Assembly (NCBI RefSeq): GCF_900141785.1
Contig: NZ_FQYP01000005.1
Coordinates: forward strand, 346,841 to 410,840
Direction: 5' to 3'
DNA: 64,000 bases
From: Aquimarina spongiae
Lineage (GTDB): Bacteria; Bacteroidota; Bacteroidia; Flavobacteriales; Flavobacteriaceae
Shown: piece by piece, positions 25,346-33,536 of the stretch
Numbering within the stretch: the first letter of the stretch is position 1
How the letters are laid out: each line of letters begins with the position of its first letter
Made by a program: the position numbers and the translations under genes
The notes under the pieces: generated by a model
What the model saw: only the letters and a program-made list of their open reading frames with translations
Database searches by the model: none
What the model was told of the DNA's origin: nothing

Positions 25346-25429
25346 TCAAGATCATTTGATTTAAAGACTTCTTAAAAACACTCATCACAGTCTTTTCGAG
25401 GCTGTTACACCTATCAAATAATCTTGATC
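25344..25429. repeat. Nested inverted repeat between convergent genes
   Basis: Outer 17-bp arms (25344-25360 and 25413-25429) are complementary with one mismatch: GATCAAGATCATTTGAT against ATCAAATAATCTTGATC. Inside, AAAGACT (25363-25369) pairs with AGTCTTT (25389-25395). The left arm begins at the DUF748 stop codon. There is no clear T-run, so it may be a two-way stabilising or terminating RNA structure or a small RNA. Confidence 0.6.
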
Positions 25430-25455
25430 CTTGAAAATAGAATTAATAGAAATTA

Positions 25456-25905
25456 TTAATTTAAGTCTTCTAATCTTCTGATAGAAGATAATCCATTCAT
25501 GATTTTGTTCTTTTGTTGAGTAAGAATGGTTTGTGTACTTGGCGGCAATGTCGTCTCAGAAAGCACATCATTATATTCCTCAACAGTTGCTTCTTCTCCT
25601 CTTATGGCTTCTTCTAGCATGGATTCTTCGTTATCTTTTGATAAAACGGACTTTACATCCATCCATGCTCTATGCATTGTTCCAGTAATACTTCCTCCAT
25701 TGTCCACTGGCTGACCAAAAGATTTAATTTCCGCTTTTAAAGCGTATCCAAAATCATGGCGTTCTTGCGCTTTTTGGTTAAAATAATTTTTGAGTCCACT
25801 GTGTTTAACGTTGTCTGCAGCTTTTTTAAACCCTTTTTCTGCATCATAGGTTTTTTCTAAAAGGTCATTTAATTTACCTCCTACTTTTTCAGAATACGTT
25901 GTCAT
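25456..25905 (-). CDS. PA2169 / DUF2383 family four-helix-bundle protein
   Basis: This 149-residue all-helical protein has KLNDLLEKTYDAEKGFKKAA in helix 1, helix 2 with FNQKAQERHDFGYALKAEI, the loop GSITGTMHRAWMDVK (the most typical PA2169 segment), and helix 4 with EEAIRGEEATVEEYNDVL. This ferritin-like fold is recurrent in stress loci. Carboxylates and His could make a di-iron site, but I cannot confirm a complete metal site, so its role is unknown. A second, more divergent DUF2383-like protein is at 26836. It is convergent with the DUF748 gene. Confidence 0.87.
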   Translation of the reverse strand: MTTYSEKVGGKLNDLLEKTYDAEKGFKKAADNVKHSGLKNYFNQKAQERHDFGYALKAEIKSFGQPVDNGGSITGTMHRAWMDVKSVLSKDNEESMLEEAIRGEEATVEEYNDVLSETTLPPSTQTILTQQKNKIMNGLSSIRRLEDLN

Positions 25906-26011
25906 AATAACAATTTATTTATTATTAGCGATAACATTATTTAGAGATGCTTATCGGTTAACATCTATCTATTAGGTTGTATAGATATCTTTTTGGTTTG
26001 CTATACGTTGG

Positions 26012-26110
26012 TTAATTTCTTTTCCGTTTTTTGGAGTTTCCTGCGGTAATAGTGATGATAATACCGGATGCTATTCCACTTATAAATATGAGTAAAAACT
26101 GAAGTCCCAT
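26012..26110 (-). CDS. Possible 32-aa membrane peptide
   Basis: This 32-codon frame begins MGLQFLLIFISGIASGIIIT and ends in a basic tail (SKKRKRN). One hydrophobic helix with positive charges at its C-terminus predicts a single-pass inner-membrane miniprotein. It lies in the 405-bp gap between the PA2169-like gene and the first Tudor-like gene, on the same strand as the former. Support is composition and layout only. Confidence 0.35.
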   Translation of the reverse strand: MGLQFLLIFISGIASGIIITITAGNSKKRKRN

Positions 26111-26310
26111 AAATGATGATTTTAAGATATACTTCAAAAATAGCTAGGTGTTTGAGGTGTTGGTTGCTCAAAAAATGTAATTGTTAACTCATTTAGAATT
26201 TAACTTTTTGTTTAGTAAGTAATTGTTCTATAGATGATTTGAGTTAATATTTGAACGGATTAGACAAATGTGAAATTGAATAGTTTAAGATCTTTTGAAA
26301 AAATATAATT

Positions 26311-26520
26311 ATGATAAGAAAAGGTACAGAAGTAAAATGGAATTGGGGAAATGGGTACGCTACGGGTAAAGTAGAAGAAACATATTCAAAAAAAATTACC
26401 AAAACGATAAAAGGCACCGAGGTTACCAGAAATGGGGAGAACAATAACAAGGCATTATACATAAAGTTAGATGACGGTAATTATGCTTTAAAAAGTGAAA
26501 GCGAAGTAGAACGGATGTAG
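26311..26520 (+). CDS. DUF2945 / Tudor-like (HVA1-type) small protein, copy 1
   Basis: This 69-residue protein begins MIRKGTEVKWNWGNGYATGK and includes EETYSKKITKTIKGTEVTRN and ALYIKLDDGNYALKSESE, the full DUF2945 'hypervirulence-associated Tudor domain' pattern of a small beta-barrel. Such domains often bind nucleic acids or modified peptides; the role of bacterial members is not known, and they recur in stress islands. The next gene, 27 bp downstream, is a paralog that begins with the same 16 bases. Together they probably form one transcript with the DUF2383-like gene. Confidence 0.86.
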   Translation: MIRKGTEVKWNWGNGYATGKVEETYSKKITKTIKGTEVTRNGENNNKALYIKLDDGNYALKSESEVERM

Positions 26521-26547
26521 CATCAATTCATCAAAGATTTAAAAATA

Positions 26548-26778
26548 ATGATAAGAAAAGGTAATAAAGTGAAATGGAAAGAAAACAATACAGTTCGGAG
26601 TGGTATTGTAGAGGAGACATATGCTTATAAACAACAAAAAACGATAAGAAAGAGAAGTAAGACTTCATGCTTTAGTCGAGCCGTAAAAGCTTTATATATT
26701 AGGTTGAAAAATGGAAAACACGTACTCAAAAACGATAATGAGGTTTTTCTAGAAACATCCAATAATAAGTCAGAGTAA
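26548..26778 (+). CDS. DUF2945 / Tudor-like (HVA1-type) small protein, copy 2
   Basis: This 76-residue paralog of the preceding gene has MIRKGNKVKWKENNTVRSGI, VEETYAYKQQKTIRKRSKTS, and ALYIRLKNGKHVLKNDNEVF. It is more basic (RKRSKTSCFSRAVK in the central loop) than copy 1, so the two may bind different partners. It lies 27 bp after copy 1 and 57 bp before the DUF2383-like gene, all on the same strand. A tandem pair of this domain is unusual. Confidence 0.84.
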   Translation: MIRKGNKVKWKENNTVRSGIVEETYAYKQQKTIRKRSKTSCFSRAVKALYIRLKNGKHVLKNDNEVFLETSNNKSE

Positions 26779-26835
26779 CAAGTATATAAACATACTGCTC
26801 AATATTTATTGATAGAAAACTAAATAACAATAACT

Positions 26836-27321
26836 ATGGAAATTGAAAAAGAAATGCAAAAATTACTTGAAATGATTTTTGAAGCGGAGAAAATGTACTT
26901 TGAGGCTGCACAAGAAGTTCAGTTGGTTGAATTTACAAGATTTTTAAATTTTCAAAGCTCGAAGAGGAATAAATTTGCTAACGAAATTGTTGAAGTTTTA
27001 ACTTCACACAACATGGTTGCAACCATGTTGTATATAGAAAAGGGCATACGGTCTGAAAATCAAGAAACATCGCTCTTAGGTAGAGAAAAATATATACATT
27101 TAATGATTAAATGTTTAAATTTTGATGGGGAACTGATAGATACGATTACAGAACTTTTGAACAAACCCTCCTTGTCAATAGAAATCGCTGAGGTAATAAC
27201 TCGTGTAATGACGTTTCTTATCTTTCAACATGTAAGAGGTGCAGAGATGATCAAAAGACTTAATAAAGAAAGGGAAATAAATATAAAAGAATCCAAAATT
27301 GTTAGACTTCAAAGCTATTGA
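26836..27321 (+). CDS. DUF2383-like four-helix-bundle protein
   Basis: This 161-residue helical protein has the PA2169/DUF2383 rhythm (LLEMIFEAEKMYFEAAQEVQ followed by FQSSKRNKFANEIVEVL), but its sequence is more divergent than the gene at 25456 and it lacks the GSITGTMHRAW loop. Family assignment is therefore tentative. It ends the run of two DUF2945 genes. Its coding sequence contains a perfect 24-bp palindrome at 27008-27031. Function unknown; a ferritin-like role in stress is possible. Confidence 0.6.
   Translation: MEIEKEMQKLLEMIFEAEKMYFEAAQEVQLVEFTRFLNFQSSKRNKFANEIVEVLTSHNMVATMLYIEKGIRSENQETSLLGREKYIHLMIKCLNFDGELIDTITELLNKPSLSIEIAEVITRVMTFLIFQHVRGAEMIKRLNKEREINIKESKIVRLQSY
27008..27031. 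repeat. Perfect 24-bp palindrome inside a coding sequence
   Basis: The half-site ACAACATGGTTG is followed directly by its reverse complement CAACCATGTTGT, with no spacer, inside the DUF2383-like gene. It could form a hairpin in mRNA or be a dimeric protein-binding site; nothing else nearby explains it. Confidence 0.9.
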
Positions 27322-27471
27322 TAACGTATCTATTTGTTTATTTGATAAAAGAACTACCTGATAGACACGATCATTATTCGGGATTCTTTCGTATTATAAA
27401 CGCTTACGTTCGAAAGAAAATACTATGCAAGGAATAAAGTGTGTAAGTTATTAGATTTGTTAAGCAATGGC

Positions 27472-27801
27472 TTATTGTGTGGATTCAGATAAAGCACTTA
27501 TAGTTCTTTTACAAATCGCACAACATTCTTTGCAATAGTCCAGTTGATGATGGTTGTATGCATCGAAACAAGATAAAAGTTGTTCTTCACATTGTTTTAA
27601 TAAGTGATTTGTTTCTTTTTTAGAAATTGAAGTGTTCAAAACTTTTGCGGTAAATTCACAGACTTCTGCAGTTAATACAGAAATTTCGATACACTTTTTA
27701 AATCTATCGATGTTTTGTTCTTTAAGACATAAAAACCCAAAGTTTCTAATTTCTATAGCGCAGCTCACAAGTTCTTTTATTAATTTCTCATTATTTTTCA
27801 T
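27472..27801 (-). CDS. Four-helix-bundle copper-binding (Csp-like) cytosolic protein
   Basis: This is a 109-residue helical protein with ten cysteines (positions 14, 25, 37, 48, 71, 78, 90, 93, 94, 97), spaced so that they face the inside of a four-helix bundle. The tail YCKECCAICKR is the signature of the family annotated as 'four-helix bundle copper-binding protein', related to Csp copper-storage proteins. There is no signal peptide, so it should bind Cu(I) in the cytosol. It is monocistronic. The family assignment is good; copper capacity is inferred from Cys content. Confidence 0.83.
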   Translation of the reverse strand: MKNNEKLIKELVSCAIEIRNFGFLCLKEQNIDRFKKCIEISVLTAEVCEFTAKVLNTSISKKETNHLLKQCEEQLLSCFDAYNHHQLDYCKECCAICKRTISALSESTQ

Positions 27802-27960
27802 TCTAAGTTATATTTAATTTCTCTCTGCAAATACTTTTTGTAGGGTGGAGGTTATTGTAATTATTGATTCCGCTTAAGCATATAATTGGTTGTTAGAAAA
27901 AACGACATTTTCCAATGGAGAATATGATCAAGTAATATGAGATCTGGTTGATATCGCTCT

Positions 27961-28860
27961 TTATTTTTCAGATGCTCTTTCATGAGTTTCTAATAACGAT
28001 TTTAATTCTTCAGGTAAATCAAGAGTTCTAATAGGGAATGGGATATTGATATTATTATCATCATAAGCTTCCTTTAACAACATCATAGTTTCACTTTTGG
28101 CTTTGGCTACTTCTAAAGCAGAAGTTGAATTGATCCAGAAACGCAATTCATAGTTGATAGCACTATCTCCAAATCCCCTCCACAAAAATAATACATCGTC
28201 TTTTTTTTCTACTGCTTCAAAGTTTTCTACCACGGTTTGAATAGTGAGTTTTTTTACAAAACGTAAATCTGACTCATACCCAACTCCACATTCTAGTATA
28301 ACTCTTGATTGAGCCGTTGTAGAGTAATTTTTAATAGGATTCTCTACGACAAGCTTGTTTGGAATATACACCAGGTTATTATCGACCTGTTTCAATGTGA
28401 GTGCTCTAAGACTGATATCAACAACTTCGCCTTCGTAGTCATTGGTTTCTATCCAATCTCCAAACTTTAAATTTTTGATATACGAAAGTATGATTCCTGA
28501 GTAGGTGTTTGCAAGTGCCCCTTGTAATGCAAGACCTACTGCCAAACCGGCTACTCCGGCACCCGCCAGGATGGTATTTAATGCTTTGCTAAGATTTAAT
28601 ATTCCCAGTATTAGAAATAGACCTATCAAAATCACTAATATTGATACCAATTTAGAAATCAACTTTTTCATTGCCCGTTGTAAACGACTTCTTTCCAGAA
28701 GTTTAAGGACAAGTTTGCTTATATATTTTGAAGCGATAATAGCGATTATAAAAACAAGAATCGCAATGATTAGATTTGGTAAGTTTACCACAATACTGTC
28801 TAGCCATGACTCTAGTTTCTCCATCATCTTATTCCAGGCATTAATCAATTGTTCTTTCAT
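27961..28860 (-). CDS. MscS-type mechanosensitive ion channel 1
   Basis: This 299-residue channel opens under membrane tension to release solutes. It has a first helix at about 22-47 and a second at about 66-90. The pore-lining third helix has the Gly/Ala pattern AGVAGLAVGLALQGALANTY, then the beta domain starting FGDWIETNDYEGEVVDISL and the C-terminal vestibule. The layout and length match MscS itself. A second, longer-range paralog lies at 42330. It probably forms its own transcript; the next upstream gene region (28861-28970) carries no other feature. Confidence 0.92.
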   Translation of the reverse strand: MKEQLINAWNKMMEKLESWLDSIVVNLPNLIIAILVFIIAIIASKYISKLVLKLLERSRLQRAMKKLISKLVSILVILIGLFLILGILNLSKALNTILAGAGVAGLAVGLALQGALANTYSGIILSYIKNLKFGDWIETNDYEGEVVDISLRALTLKQVDNNLVYIPNKLVVENPIKNYSTTAQSRVILECGVGYESDLRFVKKLTIQTVVENFEAVEKKDDVLFLWRGFGDSAINYELRFWINSTSALEVAKAKSETMMLLKEAYDDNNINIPFPIRTLDLPEELKSLLETHERASEK

Positions 28861-28970
28861 TATTTTATCTTTTTATTTATTTAATTCTTAAAATAGATGC
28901 TATCCCCATGGTTATTTTGGGTTGTGGGTATCATAATTTTTTTGAGGCTTATTCAAACAATTTACTTATT

Positions 28971-30080
28971 TTAATTTTTAATGTTTTCCAAAAATGCAGG
29001 GGTATAGCTTCCGATTAATTCCAAAATACCTTGTTCTGAAGGCGAAAAATAGGAAACAGAAGACGAGATGTAATTATCTATATTGTCAAAAGTTTTTTGA
29101 ATAGAACCGTCTAGGTATGCTCTTTCTATGGCTGGATGTACATAGTATTTTCTACAAACATTTCTGGTATTACCAAGACCTTTAGCTGCAGCATCAAAGG
29201 CTTGTAGTACGTTCTTTTGTCTTTTTTGATCAGAATTACCGATTTTTAGATCCTTTAGCGTCTCGAAGAAAATAGAAGTTGCGGCCCAAGTTCTAAAGTC
29301 CTTTGCGGTAAATAAATCCCCACAAATTTGGTGAATATAATGATTAATCATACCACTGTCTACACTATGCTTATCCCCATTAATATCATAGTACTGAAAC
29401 AATTCCCATCCTGGTATTTCCTCGCATTGGTTGACTAGACGAATCAATTTTTTATTACGCAAAGTGACCGAGTGTTTTTTTCCTCTTTTACCAATGAAAT
29501 CGAATTTCATTTTATTGTTTTCTAAGGATACATGCCGTGTGCGCATTGTAGAGAGACCAAAGGTTTTGTTTCGTTTAGCATATTGTTCGTTTCCAACTCG
29601 AATATGTGTCTCTTCCATTAAACGAATTATCAATGCCAAAACCTTTGACTTTGGCCAACCCCTCTGTTCAAGGTCAAGGTCAACTCTTTTACGTATTTTG
29701 GGGAGTTGTTTTCCAAAATCCGTCATCTTATAGAATTTAGTTTGATTACGAATGGTCTTCCACAGAGAATGATACCGATATTGTTTTCTATTTTTTAAAT
29801 CTCTACCTACAGCTTGTAGATGACCATTCTCTAAAGTAGTGATTTTCACTTTTTGCCATGCAGGGGGAATAACTAACTTCTGGATTCTTTTAATGTCTTT
29901 TTCATTACTAATTAGCTTATTGTCTAATAGGTAACAAAAATTATTCTCTTTTTTTTGTCTTATTATTTTTAATTGGTTTTCATCTACATACACCAAATCC
30001 AGTTGATCAATTACGGTTTCAGGTGTAGTAATGATCTGCTTTAAAAATTTAGGGTTTGTGCGTTCCATATTCATCATCAC
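28971..30080 (-). CDS. DNA topoisomerase IB
   Basis: This 369-residue poxvirus-like type IB topoisomerase relaxes supercoils by nicking one strand through a 3'-phosphotyrosine. The catalytic Tyr313 sits in NVCRKYYVHP. The active-site basic residues are in the ...RVGNEQYAKRNKTFGLSTMR and KDFRTWAAT stretches (Arg and Arg/Lys partners), with the LVIPPAWQKVKI N-terminal motif. The first four Met codons are ambiguous; MERTNPKF at 30068 is an alternative start. It follows the hemerythrin gene by 13 bp, and both are on the minus strand. TopIB is a common member of bacterial stress and repair loci. Confidence 0.92.
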   Translation of the reverse strand: MMMNMERTNPKFLKQIITTPETVIDQLDLVYVDENQLKIIRQKKENNFCYLLDNKLISNEKDIKRIQKLVIPPAWQKVKITTLENGHLQAVGRDLKNRKQYRYHSLWKTIRNQTKFYKMTDFGKQLPKIRKRVDLDLEQRGWPKSKVLALIIRLMEETHIRVGNEQYAKRNKTFGLSTMRTRHVSLENNKMKFDFIGKRGKKHSVTLRNKKLIRLVNQCEEIPGWELFQYYDINGDKHSVDSGMINHYIHQICGDLFTAKDFRTWAATSIFFETLKDLKIGNSDQKRQKNVLQAFDAAAKGLGNTRNVCRKYYVHPAIERAYLDGSIQKTFDNIDNYISSSVSYFSPSEQGILELIGSYTPAFLENIKN

Positions 30081-30093
30081 AAATAATTTTTAG

Positions 30094-30528
30094 TTATCTG
30101 TTATTATCGAGATAAGACAAATAATCTTTTGCTAAATTATTTTTTTGTTCTTGAGTGAATACTTTTCCTGCCATTTGAAACACTTCATGTTCCTCTTCAT
30201 CGAGATGGTGTTCGACTTTTTCTTTGAGCTGTTTTGCTATTTTGAGCCAAGCAGATGAAGAATATTCGGTGTTTTCTAGCTCTTCGATTAGCTCATCAAT
30301 TTCATGATGTTCTGCAATACCATGTCTGGCTTTTTCTTGAGTCCGATCACTAGTGATAAGAGGAACATAAAAATGTCTTTCTTCTGCGTCGGCATGAACC
30401 GAAAGTTCTTTTTTTATTTTTTTGAAAATCTGCACTCTTTCGCTAGAATCACCAGAGGTTTCTATTAGTTCTTTTAGTAAATTTCGTTGTAGTGTATGAT
30501 CTTCTCTTAATGCTTCAAAAATATTCAT
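30094..30528 (-). CDS. Hemerythrin-domain protein
   Basis: This is a 144-residue four-helix protein with the hemerythrin di-iron ligand set in order: H11, H45 and E49 (HADAEE), H74/H75 (EHHEIDE) and H107/H108 with a later H114 (VEHHLDEEEHE). Such proteins bind O2 or act in iron/NO sensing and storage. No signal is present, so it should be cytoplasmic. It lies 13 bp upstream of the TopIB gene, and the two likely form an operon. A terminator for the preceding lipoprotein gene lies at 30553. Confidence 0.9.
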   Translation of the reverse strand: MNIFEALREDHTLQRNLLKELIETSGDSSERVQIFKKIKKELSVHADAEERHFYVPLITSDRTQEKARHGIAEHHEIDELIEELENTEYSSSAWLKIAKQLKEKVEHHLDEEEHEVFQMAGKVFTQEQKNNLAKDYLSYLDNNR

Positions 30529-30552
30529 TGTTTCAAGTTTTAGGATTTGATA

Positions 30553-30588
30553 AAAATAGCCTCTTAAATATACTTAAGAGGCTATTTT
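30553..30588 (-). terminator. Intrinsic terminator of the lipoprotein gene at 30625
   Basis: Perfect 15-bp arms AAAATAGCCTCTTAA and TTAAGAGGCTATTTT surround a 6-nt loop; on the minus strand a T-run follows. It lies between the lipoprotein stop (30625) and the hemerythrin start (30528). Confidence 0.88.
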
Positions 30589-30624
30589 AGCAACTAACCA
30601 TATCTATCCTGGAATCTGGATATA

Positions 30625-31200
30625 TTATTTGGTGAAAATCACCTTTGAATTTTTAAGGTTTGATTTAAAATCTGCTATGTCGGTTACATATTTATATTCA
30701 TCATTAAAAACACGATTAGGTTTTTCTCCTATGATGATGTGTTTAACATTAAGATCCGGAGCATTCAAAATAACCTGATCTGAGATTCTTAATTTTTTGT
30801 CTTCCAGACTTTGTGCTTTTTCTTCTAATTCCGAAATCACATATAGATTTTTGCCAGTGGCAATAATTTCCTTTATATCAATAGTATGTTCTTTATCTTC
30901 TACTTCGGCTTCTACTCTTAGAGTAAGTTCTTCTTTGTCTCCAGAATTAGGCATATCTACATCAATGTAAGGAACCTCTATTTCCTCTTCTTCCATCACA
31001 ACGACAACTTTAGGGATTGTAACTGTTTTAGTTTTTGTTCCAACATTCACATCAGCCCAATCCACGTCAAAGGTTGGTAACTGACCAGGTTCGGTCTCTA
31101 CCTCAACATCTACATCAGGTAGCTTTGCCTCTTTTTTTTGTTGTACATCACAACTACTTAATAAAATAATAATGATTGCTATTCCTATAAAATTTTTCAT
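30625..31200 (-). CDS. Hypothetical acidic lipoprotein (191 aa)
   Basis: This is a lipoprotein with signal MKNFIGIAIIIILLSSC (lipobox Cys17). The mature protein begins with a repetitive stretch of Val/Asp/Glu alternation (LPDVDVEVETEPGQLPTFDV...) and continues VTIPKVVVVMEEEEIEVPYI, all likely beta-strands, then a helical/strand domain starting ITxxKNLYVISELEEKAQSL. I recognise no family. It is monocistronic, with its own terminator. Its location among stress genes suggests an envelope-stress role, but this is only context. Confidence 0.65.
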   Translation of the reverse strand: MKNFIGIAIIIILLSSCDVQQKKEAKLPDVDVEVETEPGQLPTFDVDWADVNVGTKTKTVTIPKVVVVMEEEEIEVPYIDVDMPNSGDKEELTLRVEAEVEDKEHTIDIKEIIATGKNLYVISELEEKAQSLEDKKLRISDQVILNAPDLNVKHIIIGEKPNRVFNDEYKYVTDIADFKSNLKNSKVIFTK

Positions 31201-31504
31201 AAATAAATGGTTTAAGGTTAAAATGACAAGGGCTACCTAGTTGATTTACACATTACATTTGCCCTAATGATGTATTTCGTTTTTACGTTTTTCGGGAGCC
31301 CTTGATTAAAATGTTTTATCAAAACTACGGGCAATCTCTATTTTTTTTGTGCGCATTTACAATTTTGATTAACTGTTTTGCAAATAAATTTCACATCGAT
31401 CATTTGAGATCTCAAAAACTTTGGATAGCGTTAATAATCGAAGCAATTAAGCACAACTTTCTTGTAGTAAATGATGAGTTTTAAAGCTGCAAAATCATCT
31501 TGAT
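31201..31504. other. Intergenic region, no convincing gene
   Basis: This is the divergent spacer between the lipoprotein at 30625 and the flavodoxin-like gene at 31505. A 60-codon frame at 31302-31484 starts with TTG and has no family resemblance, so it is not called. The region presumably holds two promoters, but no conserved box could be placed. Confidence 0.6.
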
Positions 31505-32224
31505 ATGAAAAATATAAATAGACCTAGCTTTTCCAATTTGAAAGCACTTTACATTAATTGTACTTTGAAAAATTCTGGGGAACAAAGTCATACCGAAGGG
31601 TTGATGGAAGTATCAATAAAAATAATGAAATCAGAAAACGTTTCTGTTGAATATTTACGACTGGTAGATTATGATATAGCTTATGGTCTGATGCCGGATA
31701 TGAAAGAGCAGGGAAAAGATAAAGATCAATGGCCAGATATATACCAAAAAGTAATAGACGCAGATATTTTAATTATTGGGACACCCATCTGGCTTGGTGA
31801 GAAATCATCTATTGCAACCAAGCTTATAGAACGTCTATATGGGATGAGTGGAGAAACCAATCAAAAGGGACAGTATGTGTATTACGGTAAAGTTGGTGGA
31901 TGTGTGGTGACAGGAAACGAGGATGGTATAAAGCATTGTGCCATGGGCATTTTATACGCTTTACAGCACTTAGGTTATAGTATTCCTCCACAAGCAGATT
32001 GTGGATGGATAGGAGAAGCCGGACCTGGGCCTAGTTACTTGGATAAAGAATCTGGAGCTAAAAATAATGAGTTTACTAATAGAAATACCACTTTTATGAC
32101 ATACAATATGCTTCATTTAGCAAAGATGTTAAAAACCAATAATGGGTATAATTCCTACGGGAATTCAAGGAATGATTGGGACGATGGAACTCGATGGAAT
32201 TTTGAGAATCCAGAATATAGATAG
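31505..32224 (+). CDS. Flavodoxin-family (WrbA/FMN-reductase-like) protein
   Basis: This is a 239-residue protein with the flavodoxin-like fold: first strand LKALYINCTLKNSGEQSHTE (phosphate-binding loop), ADILIIGTPIWLGEKSSIAT for the second nucleotide loop, and GKVGGCVVTGNEDGIKHC. These motifs are those of NAD(P)H:FMN reductase/WrbA-like quinone reductases, here with an extended C-terminal tail. It probably reduces quinones or disulfides under oxidative stress. It lies 11 bp upstream of the frameshifted DUF2254 gene. Confidence 0.83.
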   Translation: MKNINRPSFSNLKALYINCTLKNSGEQSHTEGLMEVSIKIMKSENVSVEYLRLVDYDIAYGLMPDMKEQGKDKDQWPDIYQKVIDADILIIGTPIWLGEKSSIATKLIERLYGMSGETNQKGQYVYYGKVGGCVVTGNEDGIKHCAMGILYALQHLGYSIPPQADCGWIGEAGPGPSYLDKESGAKNNEFTNRNTTFMTYNMLHLAKMLKTNNGYNSYGNSRNDWDDGTRWNFENPEYR

Positions 32225-32235
32225 TTCTTGAATAT

Positions 32236-33518
32236 ATGAAAGCTGCGCTAAAGTTTTTGAAGAAATTAAAAAGTACTATTTTTCATAGTATTGCTTTTTA
32301 CCCGGTGTTGATTAGCGTAGCTTTTTTTTTCTTAGCCATTACGCTTTTATTTGTAGAAAATTTGGAAGTTGTTCATGCTTTTAAAAGAAGATACCTTTTT
32401 TAATTGTAAAGGATCATGAAACTGCTAGAACTATCCTGTCCACTTTATTCGGAGGTATTCTATCATTAACAGTTTTTAGCTTTACTATGGTAATGGTAGT
32501 GCTTAATCAGGCGTCTACTAATTTTTCTCCACGTTTACTACCTGGACTTATCTCTAATAAAAGACATCAAATTATTTTAGGATTTTATATTGGTACGCTT
32601 TTATTCAATATCATCGTATTAATGTCTCTTGGAGCTTATGGGCCTTCCAAAAATGCTGTTGGATTTTCTGTTATGATATCCGCCATTTTAGGCGCTTTTT
32701 GCGTTGGTTTGTTTGTCTATTTTATTCATAGTATTTCTCAAGCAATACAAATACAAAATATCATTGATAAAATTTTTTATAAGAGTGACAAACTTCTAGA
32801 TGCTGAAAAGAGAAGACAGGAAGAATCTGCAGATATACCAAGTCCAGAGAATTCTACAGAAGATTGGAAAATAATCCAAAGCGGTAAAAGCGGATATTAT
32901 AGATCTTTTGATGTTTCTCTTCTAGGAGATTCATTTAAACAGCAAGAAAAAATTATTGAGATCATTCCATATGCTGATCAGCATGTTTGGAAAAATGATC
33001 CGATTATGAAGGTTCGAGAGGAATTGTCAACTGATGAGATAGAAGCGCTACAGCTGTCATTGTATATTTTGTCTAATCCTCACGAGGATGATAGTAGTAT
33101 TAGTGGAATGATTAAATTAACAGAAGTAGTGGTAAAAGCACTTTCCCCGGGAATAAATGATCCAGGGACAGCGATTAACGCTATCTCAAAAATTGGGCAA
33201 TTATTATCAAAAGCACTCACACTTAAACCAAAAACCCTGGAAAAACGTTCTGACCTTGAAATGCTAATAGTTCATCAAAACATTCCGGCAAGAGAGTTGA
33301 TGAGAATAATAGTACAGCCTATACGAGAATATGCAAAAATGGATTGTGCTGTAGCCTACGAACTTATGTCTACTTTGATTTATGTTTGGAACACGAAAAA
33401 TATTTGTACAGATTATATTACTGCTATATCGGATGAAATAAAGGCTTTACAAAGTGATTTAAAAGCGAATATTGGTAATCATAAAGATTTAAAACGTATC
33501 TTAGAGTTGGTAGAATAA
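32236..33518 (+). pseudogene. DUF2254 membrane protein with a -1 frameshift
   Basis: The reading frame starting at 32236 (MKAALKFLKKLKSTIFHSI, then a membrane segment) ends with TAA at 32401. The neighbouring frame continues as a DUF2254 protein: LIVKDHETARTILSTLFGGI, FTMVMVVLNQASTNFSPRLL, and LSPGINDPGTAINAI near the C-terminus. The break lies in a run of six T (32396-32401); one more T, or a -1 slip of the TTT-decoding tRNA before the stop, would give an intact ~427-residue protein. DUF2254 members are large four-helix membrane proteins of unknown function. A start at 32487 (MVMVVL) would cut the family domain in half. Frameshift, sequencing error and programmed slippage cannot be told apart here. 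Confidence 0.72.
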
Positions 33519-33536
33519 TTCTATAAAATTTAAAAC

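Noticed and set aside
31302..31484. 60-codon plus-strand frame between the lipoprotein and flavodoxin-like genes.
   Set aside because: It begins with TTG, has no family resemblance or signal peptide and overlaps the probable divergent promoter region.
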